64,000 bases of DNA. Source: Prinsepia uniflora. Taxonomy: Eukaryota > Streptophyta > Magnoliopsida > Rosales > Rosaceae. The notes under the pieces were generated by a model. It was not told where the DNA came from. It was given only the letters and a program-made list of their open reading frames with translations, and searched no databases. The translations under genes and the position numbers were made by a program. Location of the stretch: the NCBI GenBank assembly GCA_032719365.1, contig CM064865.1, positions 35,576,065-35,640,064 of the forward strand, given 5' to 3'. Below, piece by piece: positions 33,648 through 44,915 of the stretch (position 1 is its first letter; the number at the start of each line of letters is the position of its first letter).

Positions 33648-36600
33648 TGACAGTACCATCCCCGAAGGGACATTGATAACCGCGCCTAGTCCTGCTCCCG
33701 TCTGGAAAGTCGACTGAAGTTCCCAAAATTACCCTCAGCACTTGCCAAACCAGGGATAATCATAAGCGTGCCCATTCATGCCTCCACCTCTCGAATACCT
33801 GGATCATCATGCCACGACCTGGAGGGTCAATAAAAACACAAAAGGTGTGAGTGGACGAAAATAAATCAGTTCTAAAACATGTTACAGAAAGGACAATCTA
33901 CCCTCCACGTAAAACCAATGCATGTATTCGAAAATCATTTCACAATCCATTTCATTTCCAATATAAGAAAACAGTGTATGAAAATCAAAATCATTTTCCT
34001 TTTCTTAACCTTCGAGTCTTAGCCCGCAAACATAACACGGGGCCTCAGCCCAAAATCATAAATTAAATCCAAGTACCAGGAAATAACCCAAAATCCATCA
34101 AGTCGCATAAACCGGGCTATTACCCAACACATCTGAAAACATCAGAAATCAACAGTTATCCACAAGTCAATCAATCTGCTGGATCTCAAGTGCGCCCGAG
34201 TCTTTAAAATCAAAACCATGCGCAAAATCAGGTCTTCCCGGGATATCAACGAGTCTTTAAACTCAGAACATAATCAATAGGCCTCGGGGGGTATCACAAT
34301 AGCCGAGTCTTTAAACTCTGAGTCTTTAAACTCAATCCGGGTCTTTAAACCTAATCTGGACCCGCCCCCATCATTAATTAATCGGGTCTTTAAACCCAAA
34401 ACATAATCCAGCAATAGTACCGGGTCTTCAAACCCAAAACCGTTTGTAAATCACAACAATCCAGGATCCATCGTGATCCAAATTCCAAAACCAATCTGAA
34501 ATCACATTTTTTCATAATAGGACTTATGTCCGAATTTCACATTCAAATCCCCAATCACATCCATCATCCATTCCCGAATTCGAATTTGCAATGATGATTC
34601 AGTAAGCTGGCATCCCGAACCATCATTCCGAACCCAAATCCAGAAATCCACTTTCAAGTTTCCGAAATCCAGTTCCAAAACTGAAATCACATGAATAGGG
34701 CTCCCAGCCCGAAACCACTTTTCCCAAAATCCGTTTCAAATCATTGAAATCAAATCATATTTCCAATACCAAATACAAATCACCAAAATCACGGTCAAAC
34801 CACAACATACTCGAAATCTCGTAAAACGTGCAAATCCGTAACACTCTTGAAATACATGCCAAAATCGTAAATCATACTTACAATCATAATCAAAACATTA
34901 TTAAAACATGATACGCACAAATCATATAAAATCATTCATTAAACCATCATGAAAACATAGGAGAAACCATAACCTCGAAATACGTGAAATCACGTATTGC
35001 ATATCGAAATACGTATAAATACCGAAATTGCAATTACTATAAGCATATGAATCATAATTATAAAGCATAGAAAACAATTATGCATGCATTGAAATTTGGA
35101 AAACAAAGTCCACTCACACACCGTCCATATCGCTCGCTTTCGCGCTGCACGCATTTCCGTAATTTCCAACATTTTTCAGAAATTTTGAATCCTACCCGAA
35201 AACATTTTTTAGGGTCACTAAGGTCTCAAGTAACATCATACTAATTCCCCAAAATTTTCCGGGAATTAAATATTAATTAAAAACCGAACATAAACCTTTG
35301 GACCCTCAAAACAATATCGAAACGATGTCCGACTAACTCGAAATCAACGCGAAAATGTTCGTTACATCAAATACTTTAAAAGTCGTGTTGGAACTTTCGT
35401 CAAAATGTGTGCCACACACCCACACGCGCCACCCAAAGGGGTTGCGCATGGGCCTCACGCGCCAGCACAGTGTCATCCCCTACCTCTGGTGAACCCAGTT
35501 CACTTGGTTCTAACTGGTCCGGTCTAGGCTAAACTGGCGTTCACGGTTTTTCATTCAATTTCATCCGGTTTCTCCTTCTTTTAGTTCCATTTGCTTCGTC
35601 CTAACATCTATGATCGATCTTGCTAATTAAAACATAACATTCTGGGCTGTAAGTTACCCTTCGAATCGAAGCTTAAACTCCGAAATTTCCTCCTCTGTGT
35701 CCTCGACATTCTGGCCACCGTTGGCCGTTGTTTCACTTCCCACGAACTCCCCTGAACTTCTAGATCACCACTAGATTAATCAAATTGATCAACATCCAAC
35801 AATCACGAAACTTCTATTTTTGAATCACAGGGCCTTATCTCTCAGCTTCCCGGTCACCGTCCACGGCGAACCACCATTCCACGTTCTTCTGACACTTCTC
35901 ACCCTCCTTATCACCATCTAGTCGATAAGAGCCATCCTCAGTGGCCTGAACTAGAAGTCCAACTTCGAATTTCAAGAACAGAGACCACGGCTCTTCTCTG
36001 TTATTTTCCCCAGTCCTCAACCACCGTCCACGACGGCGCATCGTGCCAGCACTATCACACTCTGTACAGTCCATGTTCCCTTTCTCATTCACACTCTACC
36101 ACCCTTTGACCAAGTTTGAGAGGATTGGGGGTTTCACGATCCCTCTGTTCCTCTGTTTTTCTCACCAAAGTCACAACCCAAATTCATCACCACTTGATCT
36201 CACACGACCCACACACTGAACAGAATTGATGTGCTCTCCCTCTCTTTGCCTCTGTTCTCTCACTCAATCCTTCCCAGGAACTGATCAAGCCACTTCAATT
36301 AATGAATCAAATGCAACAGTGCTCTGCGTAAAACACTCAGCTGAATAAAACTATTCCCGCCCCTGCTATGTTCTTCATAGACCCAAGCACGCCTGCTTCC
36401 CACTCAGTCCTCAAGGCCTCTAATCCAAGCTCTGTTAGTGATCATTGTCACTTGGTTTGTTAAACAATTCCTTCCACTCAATTCACGGCTGTTTCAACCC
36501 ATCCTCCACTGTTCCAAACCGTGCCCTTTGGAAAAATTACCATTTTGCCCTTACTTTGACAATTTACCAAAATGCCCTTCATGCTTTTAGACCTGTAACT

Positions 36601-36958
36601 TGATCATCCAAACTCTGATTGACACGTGCCGCCTGTCTACGGATTCAGCGTCTCGAGACCTACCCAACGGTCCTTGGCTTACGTGCAATGTCCATATCGT
36701 TTGAAAAGTCAACAAATACCAAATTACCGAATTACCCTTGAACTTCCGAACATCATAACTTTCTCCTCGCATGTCGGAATCGGACGTGCCACCTATCTAT
36801 GAACTCGTGACGTCCCTAACTACGTCACAGTCATCGGTCAAAGTCTGTTTGACCGTTCGAGCAAAAATTCAACCGTTTGCCCAATTTCCAGGGGCAAAAT
36901 CGTCATTTTCTTCAAATTTTCCAAAATTTTCCCTTTTTCGAAAGTCCAGGTCGTTACA
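33648..36958 (-). mobile_element. Solo LTR of T family (copy J), TSD TATAA
   Basis: TGACAGTACC...GTCGTTACA, 3311 bp, with exact duplication TATAA (33643-33647 and 36959-36963). It has the inverted pair at 33845-33856 and 35108-35119, a GAGTCTTTAAACTC hairpin array at 34198-34440, and two GACAGG modules near the right end (about 36630 and 36795, inverted). It is the longest T copy here. Confidence 0.92.
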
Positions 36959-36963
36959 TATAA

Positions 36964-38270
36964 AACAGTTATGCATGCATCATATTTAGAAAGTAAGGTC
37001 CGCTTACAGACCGTCCATGTTGCTCCTCGATACGCGTGTCATAAGCCTCTCCCGTGCCAATCACCATCTCCGGGGCTCCCAAACTTTTCCAAATCATACT
37101 ACATGGTTACTAACTACCTTAATAACCTCTCGTTAAAGCCCCATAATTTTTTGAGATTTTTAACATATTTTAAACTCGATCCTAAACCTTTGGACATCTC
37201 GAACTATATCGAACCGATTTCTAATCGACTCAAAACCTATCACAAACTATTCGTTACATCGAAAAGATGATTTCATATGTTGACAACATCCCCAAATAGT
37301 TCCCCACGTGCCCCCACACGCCACCCAAAGGCACCGCGCGTGGAGTTCACGCGCTGAGCACTATATATCTTCAACCTCTCGGAGACTGGCCGGTTCAGAC
37401 CGGTTTCAGCAACTCCGGTCCACCCGAACCGGCGAGACCGATTTAGGGCCATATCTCTCTCATTTTTCATTCTTTTTCATCCATTTCAATTCCTTTAGTT
37501 TCTTCTAATCATTCCCTATCGATTTATGGTTTCAAACCCTAAAAACTAAGTCCAGAAGCTACCTGTTCGAAGAGGAACCGAAATGGAAGCCTGCCACCGC
37601 ACTCAGCCGTCGACTCCGACCTACTCCATCCCCATTCTCAATTCCAATCATCTCGTAAGACCAGCAGGAAACCATCCCAATCTTTAGAACCAATCAATAA
37701 CCCGTAAAAACCCATATTCGAATTTTGAGCCAAAACTTTACCATTCACGACGGTCCTCAATCTCACCACCATCCATGTCGTCTCGATCTCCTCTCCCTTT
37801 ATCATTCGTATGGCACAATCATCTGGTGAGGTTTGAGGGGTGTTTGTGAGGAATGAGTTGCACGGTTTTGGGACGATCAAATGAAGAAGGAAGGGAATGG
37901 ATGTGCATGTATCTTTATTAGGTGGGCAATAGATGGGTGACACTTTTCACTCATCCATTGGGCCTGGAAAATATCTGGGGCCCACTCAGGACAAAAGTCC
38001 ACCCATCTCATAAAACGTGCAATAGTACCTCAGACCTTCTGTGACCCGTAACTTTCCCATCGAACGTCCAATTTTGACGTGCTACCTAACTATGGACTCG
38101 TATCGACCCGATCTATGTAACGGTTCTCAACCCTCGTGCATCGGACCTCCTAGGTCAAAAGTCAACTTTTTACCCTCGTTTAGGGGCAAAATCGTAATTT
38201 CACCCTGAACGTCCGTTAATCCTCGGCTAATCTCCGATTAGCCTCACTAATCCATAATTAGTCTTAATTA
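36964..38270 (-). repeat. LTR I, second part, end truncated
   Basis: This continues LTR I after copy J. Imperfect palindrome at 37931-37956, single GACAGG-type module near 38085. The sequence breaks off in TCTTAATTAA at about 38270 instead of reaching GGGTCATTACA, so about 25 bp are missing. Its region 37270-37800 matches LTR H 28620-29160. Confidence 0.8.
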
Positions 38271-40025
38271 AGAAGGTACCCTCGAGTTAATGACTAAGCG
38301 GAAGCGTGCAACAAAAACGTCTTTAACATCCTAAAGAAGATCTTTAGGTTACTTTCCTACAAATTGGCATGAACAATTAACATATACACTTTGATAATAT
38401 CAGACATCGAAAAGAGGTGAATTCGGGACTTTCATAGTAAACCTAGTCTATGGTTGGGATCTTTTACTCCATTAGAGGTAAATGTCAATTTATTACAACT
38501 TGAGCATTAGTACGATTTGGATATCAACGAATGCATGCAAGCTATGTACTATGAGTGGGGGAATTAGATCAGAAAAGCATGGACGTCTTATTAGGATTAT
38601 GACCAACAAAGATGCAGTATCAAGGGCGTACAAAAAAAGGTATTATTTCCAAGAAGGCTATCTAGTATGGAAGACAATCCTACCACTAAGATCATCCATA
38701 CTTCGAAGAGGAAAATGGAGCCCAATTTTGAAAGGACCGTTTGTGACCCATAAAGTAAACATGAAAGGTTATTATTTGAGAGATAATGATGGAATAGTGG
38801 ATAAAAATCCTAGTAATGTCATTCACCTCAAAAATATTATCGAATGCTGTGGGATTCTGTGGGCAAGGGTTAAGTTCCGCATAAACAGTTGGAACCGCCC
38901 TAGATCAGAAAATAAAATTCCCAGAGAAGAAATGGCAACATATACTCAAAGAAAAAAATCCAAAAGGAAGATTAGCCCAAATAGCTAATCCACATACAAT
39001 GCCATACAATGGCTGCAAAAACACAAAATCTTGGAAGGCCCTTCCGCTGCTGCTAAGCGGAAGCAGGACCAACAACCACATTGAACTTGGACCTAGCTGT
39101 AATTTATGCAACCAAGTTTTCCTTAGATCGCCCGTCTAGATGTCTAGATGTGGAAAATGAGAAGTCTGGGCTATGTATCCATCATCATAGCCATTTCTGA
39201 AGGATACTTATGAATGATCTCGATAATACGATCACAAGCTTTCACTATCTGAAGGAGATCCGAGATTCGAGTTTTTGAGATAGCATGTTCCCCATAAGGT
39301 TGTTGACGTTCCAAAAATTTCTTTTGATAGGTGCCTCCAAGGTTTAGATTTGCTACTTTAACATCAATCAAGAAACGATAGAGAAATGAAGATTATTTGC
39401 TTGTCAACTTGGTAGGCATAAACCAAGTTTGTAAATGTTGAATTTGTGCCGACTAAGATTCTACCAAATGGCCAAGGGTGGTTGTTTGACTTTTTCAAAA
39501 AATTATGAGGTTTTGTGCAATATTTGGATTTGAGGACTCAATATGTGCATTAATGGGCTTACTGAAACTAGCCATACTGAAAGGTTAGAGACAAAAAGAA
39601 TGTTGAGATGCATACAAATTCATAACATCCTTCATAATCCAAGTATTGTGGCTTACATCATTCTACAATTATTATAACATGCAACTTAAAGTTATCCTAA
39701 GGCGACATATCATTATGGATGGGTAGTAAAATATGCCAAGTCTTCTCCTTAGGCTATGAAAGAGAGTGGTGGAAGGCAATTGATATATTATTATATCATC
39801 AAAAGATTAGGATTACTATAAGATTATAATACTATAAAGCCTAAAAAAACAAGATTACATATACGATGCTCAAGGATGAGACTTCTCAATTGTGCAATCG
39901 ATGAAGTCTTGATCAAATCCATCATGATAGGCCGCTCGTAACTGCATTTCCAACACATCACGAAAAGCAACATTAGCCTATAGTTGTTCCCTTTCATCTT
40001 TCATGACTCCTTCATCATCGACATG
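38271..40025 (+). pseudogene. pol: Integrase C-terminus of element E and start of its antisense region
   Basis: The open frame 38482-38988 includes MTNKDAVSRAYKKRYYFQEG, LVWKTILP and GKWSPILKGPFVTHKV. These match the C-terminal DNA-binding part of plant Gypsy integrases (GDLVLKxILP...GKWSPNWEGPYVV). After the integrase the region turns to minus-strand coding character: 39171-39371 (starts MIDVKVANLNLGGTYQ, 66 codons, no known domain), and about 39860-40020, which continues the ORF at 56842-56930 across element K. The K insertion duplicated ACATG (40021-40025). Confidence 0.7.
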
Positions 40026-40514
40026 TGTTGAAGCGTTAAATGTTCCAACTGTCGAGTACTCGTTGCCCAATCACCAAATGACGCATGTCCCTCTTGTGAC
40101 TTGTCAACTCAAGTGGATCGCGGGTCTCCATTAGTACGGGCACCGGTGTGGTGCCGGCCTAAGGCTCTCCGACGATCAAGTCAGTTACTTTCGTTCGTAA
40201 GAGGAAGCAGTAAATGGTAAGTTCAGTAGAGTAGTTGTAATAGTAAAACTTAGTTACCTTTATTGGGAAATGTGTACCCTTTATGTATGGGTAGGTAGGG
40301 ATGTTCAATTCCCAAAGTTCCGATGTGGGACAAATGCTTCTCGATTTACGTGCGGACACGTGTTACGTAAATCGAGGGTGGATATGCTTCCACGTGGCAT
40401 CCCGTATTGGGCCCGGTGTTTAGGGCTGTTGTAAGTGTGGTAGTTTTGGGCCTTGAGCGGGGTCTGGGCTTTAGGTATACGGCCCAGTGGGTCTGGTCAG
40501 ATATGGCGTCAACA
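40026..40514 (-). repeat. 3' LTR of element K
   Basis: Starts TGTTGAAGCG and ends GGCGTCAACA on the plus strand; 489 bp. It contains CACGTGG and ACACGTGT G-box-like words near 40390 and 40360. Compared by eye with the other LTR it shows seven substitutions, all transitions. Confidence 0.95.
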
Positions 40515-40530
40515 GAAGTCCCCCAAGTCA
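40515..40530 (-). other. Polypurine tract of element K
   Basis: The minus strand reads TGACTTGGGGGACTTC directly before the 3' LTR, the place of plus-strand DNA priming. A second GACTTGGGGGACTAC occurs at about 40602-40617. Confidence 0.75.
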
Positions 40531-40794
40531 TTGACTGAGGTGGAATTTCTCGGTCGGGGACTTGTTTCATTCTTCCAGACCCTGGTGGGAGGTATACCTG
40601 TAGTCCCCCAAGTCCCTTGGTGGGAGAGTCCGCCGAGACAGTCTCGGTTATGGCGAGTGAGTGGCCAGTAGTCGGTCGGTGAGGGCCGCGACTCTGCGAA
40701 AAAGTGGCAGTTGGTCAACCTTCACCATATGCAGTCGTTGGTGGTGTCCTGGTCGGTGATGGGGACCAAACCTGAGTTGGGACTTCGGATATCG

Positions 40795-41000
40795 AGCGGT
40801 ATACATGGGTCGGTGGGGGAGGACCAGCGTCCATACGGGGGATGAGAACACCGAGCGATGTATACGAGTCGGTGAATAGAGCCGACACCCGCCCACGGAT
40901 GAGAGCACCGAGCGGTGTACATGGGTCGGTGGGAGGACCAGCGTCTGTTAAGCAGTCCCGGACACCGAACGGTGTACGGAGATCGGTGTCGAAGGGAGGG
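40795..41000 (+). repeat. About 55-60 bp degenerate repeats upstream of the antisense gene
   Basis: Four units share ACCGAGCGGTGTACATGGGT-like cores followed by CGGTG and GGACCAGCG (about 40795, 40849, 40908 and 40966). They lie 120-320 bp upstream of the TATA box at 41116 and could be promoter-proximal control elements; that is inference. Confidence 0.6.
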
Positions 41001-41115
41001 AAGGCGGTTGGGCTTCCTCGGGCAGATGGTTGACACGTGTTCAGTCAGAATGAGTGGGTGTAACACATGTCTGTCGCTGAGAGGGGTGACGCCTCGTAGT
41101 CTGTGCACCAATGTC

Positions 41116-41123
41116 TATAAATA
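41116..41123 (+). promoter_or_regulatory. TATA box of the antisense gene in element K
   Basis: TATAAATA preceded by TC and followed by GAGGAG; a transcript start near 41145-41155 would be expected. About 130 bp downstream an exon ending CAAG is followed by GTAAGC (41274), and the next AG is right before the ATG at 41415. Confidence 0.6.
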
Positions 41124-41144
41124 TGAGGAGCTCGTCACCGATTT

Positions 41145-44003
41145 CCTCACTTGTGTTTTTGAGAAAAGTGGGGAAACTCTGTGCAACCAAAGGAGGCGAT
41201 TTCCGACTAGCATTTGACGGCGGTGCGTACGGTGTTTGCGATTTCCGACCCACGATCCTCCGTGAAAAACAAGGTAAGCACTTGTCCAAGTTTAGTGTTT
41301 CGATTAAAGTAGGAGGGTGTGAATAACTGGCCATGAACGTGGTGAAGGTTGTGGTCAGATCTTCATAGGAACGAGTCAGTCGGCTGAGTTTTGTTTTTCT
41401 GTTTTCTTTTGTAGATGTCGGTCGAGAGTGACTCGGTATCTGAGGGTAAATGCTACGACTCACAGGGCGGTGAGTCGTCAGGTAGTAGTGTGCAGGTGCT
41501 CATTCCCATCTCAGGGAGTGAGGACGAGGCCTCCTCGGCCGAGGTACAAAAAAGGGAAGAGTCGGTGCACAGTACGGCCGAGTCGTCCGGTAGGACCACA
41601 GATACCGATTCTGGGGCTGGGCCAACGGGTAGGTCGGGTAGTGGCAACCTACTGGTCGACGCCGAGACGATTGTGAAGGTGGGGGTGCACCGAGCATTGA
41701 AGTTGACCCACGGCCGAGATAAGGACAGAGTTCGGGTGAACAAGGTGAAAACGGCCGGGGATGAGTCGGTCCCGGAGGCCGTTCCGATTGAGCGGGCGGC
41801 CTTTACCGTGGACGAAATGGTGAACAAGGAGACCGAGAAGGGCCTGATGAAGATGAGGATCGAGTTTGGCGTTCCCGACTCGGTGACGACAAGGTTACCC
41901 ACAAGAGAAGAAAGATCGAGCAATCCCCCAGTCGGTATGGCATTGTTCTATACCGAGCTGATGCACCACGGGGTAAGGCTGGCCCTTCACCCCTGGCTGC
42001 GGAGGATGGTGAAGAAGATGGGGGTGGCACTCGGTCAGCTCAATCTGAACGTGTGGATTGTGCTCTGCTCGCTCTACACGGCCTTCAGGTGGGCCGAGCA
42101 ACCGGAGCCGACCTATGCCCAACTGATGTACCTGTACGAGTTCGGGTTCCAGCAGCAGAGTACCGGGTGGGTCTTCGTCTGTCACCGTAAGAAGAGCAAA
42201 CGGGGGGAGTTCATTCTGGACATACCGACCTCCCAAAAATCGTACAAGACGAAGTTCTGCCTGGTCGGTGGGAACTGGGAGGGGAACACCGAGGGACCCC
42301 CGATACCGTCCAAATTCCAGACCCAAGGTTGATAGTTGTAGCATAGGCCCCCCCTTCATGTAAATGTTGATATGTTGTATGCCAAGTATTAGTATTGTGG
42401 CTGACCACTTCTCGGTGTGCAGGTTTGTTCCCAGAAGAAGAAATATCTCTAGAGGAGAAAGCGGTCGTCCACCGAGTAAGGGAGATTTTGGACGAGTTAA
42501 ATCGGAACCGACGAATCCTTCGGTTACCCAGGTTTCAGTACAAGGCCGGCCTCATTGACACCGACGAGGGTAATTTTGTTTTTGTTGTTGTGTTGCTTGT
42601 TCTTCGCTTTTCTTGTGGCTGACCAATGTCTCGGTGTTGCAGTGCCGTATCATCTCGGGAGCAGAATTTACAAAGACTACGAGCAGTTGAGGATGAAGGC
42701 CGACAAGGGCTCCGGAGAGTCTGCCTCACTGACGAAGGCTGCCGAGCGCCTGGAGCTCATTCTCAAAAAGAAAAAAGAGAGAGCCGAGAGAGGTCAGTCG
42801 GAGCGGTCCGACCGGTCAAAACAGGGCCAAACCTCGAAGCCGAGGCCACCGAGTCCGCGACCTAGGTCTCCCAAGAGGAAACAGAGCGCAATTGACGGAG
42901 ACCGAGTGCTCTCCCCCAGAACCAAGGAGGATGAAGGCGAGGATGGAGGCCGAGACGATCCCGTCGGCACAGGAGGCCATTGGAGACAAGAGGACCATGG
43001 CGGCCCCAGAATTCAATCCTCCACCGTCCCCCCCCCCCCCCCCCCCCCCCTCGACTGGACGTGAGGATAATGGAAATGCTGAAGAGGAGGGGAAACGTAA
43101 ACCTCGGTGTGTTTACCGAGGGGGAAGCAATCGGTGAAGGGTCCAGTGCCGAGGCGACCCTCTGTTGTCCGAGGCAGATGGTGCCCTCGCTCAACGGAGT
43201 CTGCCAGGAGGCTTCTACTCCCCTAGAAGAGTTGGCCGAGGTGCAGTGCCGGTCAGTGGAGCAAAAGATGGAGAAGGCGTTACTACTGCTCAGCAATGCA
43301 AGTAATTTGTTGTGGTTTTTTTTTTGTTTTACTAGTGTTTTTGTCATAGGCCGAGCGTCTTACTAATCTGTGTTTGGCGGATGCCCTCGGTGAAGCCTAC
43401 TGCCAGTTTGGGAACGCCCCGAGGAGGGTGGCTGGTGCTCGACAGGAGAAGGACTGACTGAAGAAAAAGCAAGAAGAGCTCACTCCCAAGTTGCAAGTGG
43501 CCGAGAGGGCCATGAAGGAGACAGCCGATCTCACCCGCAAGTTGGAAATCGAGAGGTGGAAGACACAAGAGGCCCTGGCTTCTAGAGATCAGTTGAAGAT
43601 CGAGGTGGAGGCCAAGGAGAAGGACAGGCTGAAGCACTGGAAGGAGCTCTGTCGGGTGAAGACGGCGAGAGAGGCCGACCTGGAAGAGGCGGGGGAAAAA
43701 GCGGTGGCGGAGTTTAAGGATTCAGAGGAGTTTGACCAGCTGAAGAACGAGTATGCCGCTGAGTGTGAGCAGGAGTTCTTCCGCAACCTCTTCCTACATA
43801 ATCCTGGACTGACCGTGAAGACCCCCTGGCTCGGTCAGGACATTACTTCCGACATATTTGAGGACGAGTCGGGGGAGGAGGAAGAGGAGGGTGCCCAGCC
43901 GAGTGACCAGCCGGAAGCCAACCAGGTGGAGCCGCAAAAGGAGCCGGAGCCAGAGGTGGAGGGAGCTCAGCAAGCCGAGCAGACGGTGGAAGAGCTAGTG
44001 TAG
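41145..44003 (+). pseudogene. Antisense multi-exon gene of element K (plant Gypsy-associated protein)
   Basis: It reads opposite to gag-pol. Leader exon to 41273, intron 41274-41414 (GTAAGC...TTTTGTAG), ATG at 41415. Exon 41415-42327, intron 42328-42422, exon 42423-42569, intron 42570-42643; these joins keep frame. The exon from 42644 runs to about 43301 and the last exon is 43350-44003 (phase at this join does not fit exactly). The first exon has an acidic, serine-rich start, then SVTTRLPTREE and LNVWIVLCSLYTAFRW, which resemble the 'putative gypsy type transposon' domain (PF04195, from memory). The second half is Lys/Glu-rich coiled coil with an acidic tail. Breaks: a 23-C run (43028-43050) shifts frame, and TGA at 43455-43457. 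Confidence 0.8.
43028..43050 (+). repeat. 23-nt poly-C homopolymer in the antisense gene
   Basis: Twenty-three consecutive C, encoding polyproline. The upstream frame ends about 12 nt after it (TGA near 43062), while a downstream frame one base away stays open to about 43366. The frameshift may be a real slippage mutation or an assembly length error. Confidence 0.9.
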
Positions 44004-44197
44004 GACGCTTGTATTTCTCCCCCTCTTCGTTTTTGTTTTTTTTTTTGGTTAAGAATAGTTGGGACGACCGAGAGGTCGATTTTGTAAAGCTCTTGCAGGC
44101 CGAGCATAATAGGTTTGCGCGTTTGAAATAGAAAATGGAATTTCCTTGAAACAAAAACTGTATACCGAGTAATCCTTCAATTTCTGTTTGTCTGAGT

Positions 44198-44772
44198 GGT
44201 GGTGCAAGCCGAGTAGGGCTGTACACCGACTCTAATGTTTGAGTCAAAATAGCAAGTGTTGGGGTGTAGGCCGAGTAAGACCAAACCCCGACTCGTATGT
44301 TTGAGCCGTAATGGTGGTGCAAGCCGAGTAGGGCTGTACACCGACTCTAATGTTTGAGTCAAAATAGCAAGTGTTGGGGTGTAGGCCGAGTAAGACCGAA
44401 CCCCAACTCGTATGTTTGAGTCCTAATGGTGGTGCAAGCCGAGTAGGGCTGTACACCGACTCTAATGTTTGAGTCAAAATAGCAAGTGTTGGGGTGTAAG
44501 CCGAGTAAGACCGAACCCCGACTCGTATGTTTGAGTCGTAATGGTGGTGCAAGCCGAGTAGGGCTGTACACCGACTCTAATGTTTGAGTCAAAATAGCAA
44601 GTGTTGGGGTGTAGGCCGAGTAAGACCGAACCCCGACTCGTATGTTTGAGTCGTAATGGTGGTGCAAGCCTAGTAGGGCTGTACACCGACTCTAATGTTT
44701 GAGTCAAAATAGCAAGTATTGGGGTGTAGGCTGAGTAAGACCGAACCCCGACTCGTATGTTTGAGTCAAAAT
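44198..44772. repeat. Five tandem 115-bp repeats in the 3' region of element K
   Basis: Units begin at 44198, 44313, 44428, 44543 and 44658 with GGTGGTGCAAGCC and are nearly identical. Each has two halves that resemble each other: CAAGCCGAGTAGGGCTGTACACCGACTC and GTAGGCCGAGTAAGACCGAACCCCGACTC-like parts. They lie between the ends of two convergent transcription units, gag-pol and the antisense gene. Long minus-strand ORFs here are artefacts of the repeat. Confidence 0.93.
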
Positions 44773-44860
44773 GTGATGTTGCAAGGCTTAGATAAATGGA
44801 AGTTTATAAATAACGGGTGCAAGTACAGCGAGTCATAAGAAGGAAAAAAGAAAAACAGTC

Positions 44861-44915
44861 TTAAATGTAGTATTTCTTCAAATGGTCTGCATTCCATGGG
44901 TGGCCCAGCCTTCGC
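44861..44915 (-). pseudogene. pol: Integrase C-terminal end of element K
   Basis: The minus strand reads HPWNADHLKKYYI then TAA (44861-44863), the canonical last residues of Tat integrases. It is separated from the rest by solo LTR L, and it returns to frame exactly when L and one TTCGC copy are discounted. Confidence 0.9.

Larger units (their letters stand above)
24045..38270 (-). mobile_element. LARD-like non-autonomous LTR retrotransposon with T LTRs
   Basis: The 3' LTR H (24045-29640, split by G) and 5' LTR I (32372-38270, split by J) flank a 2731-bp non-coding interior (29641-32371). On the minus strand the 5' LTR is followed by a tRNA-Met-like primer site, and the 3' LTR is preceded by a purine tract (AAGGAGGGAAGTT). 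Ungapped LTRs are about 2.57 kb each; by eye they differ at more than 10% of sites, so the insertion is old. The last ~25 bp of I are missing and no TSD is found, so a deletion at the right edge is likely. It splits the integrase of E. Confidence 0.75.

Noticed and set aside
41453..43786. Minus-strand ORFs up to 161 codons opposite the antisense gene of K
   Set aside because: Serine/proline-rich shadows of a GC-rich coding strand. The plus strand has splice sites, a TATA box and continuous frame across exons.
44244..44707. Three near-identical minus-strand ORFs of 77-102 codons
   Set aside because: They are shadows of the 115-bp tandem repeats and are shifted by exactly one unit from each other.
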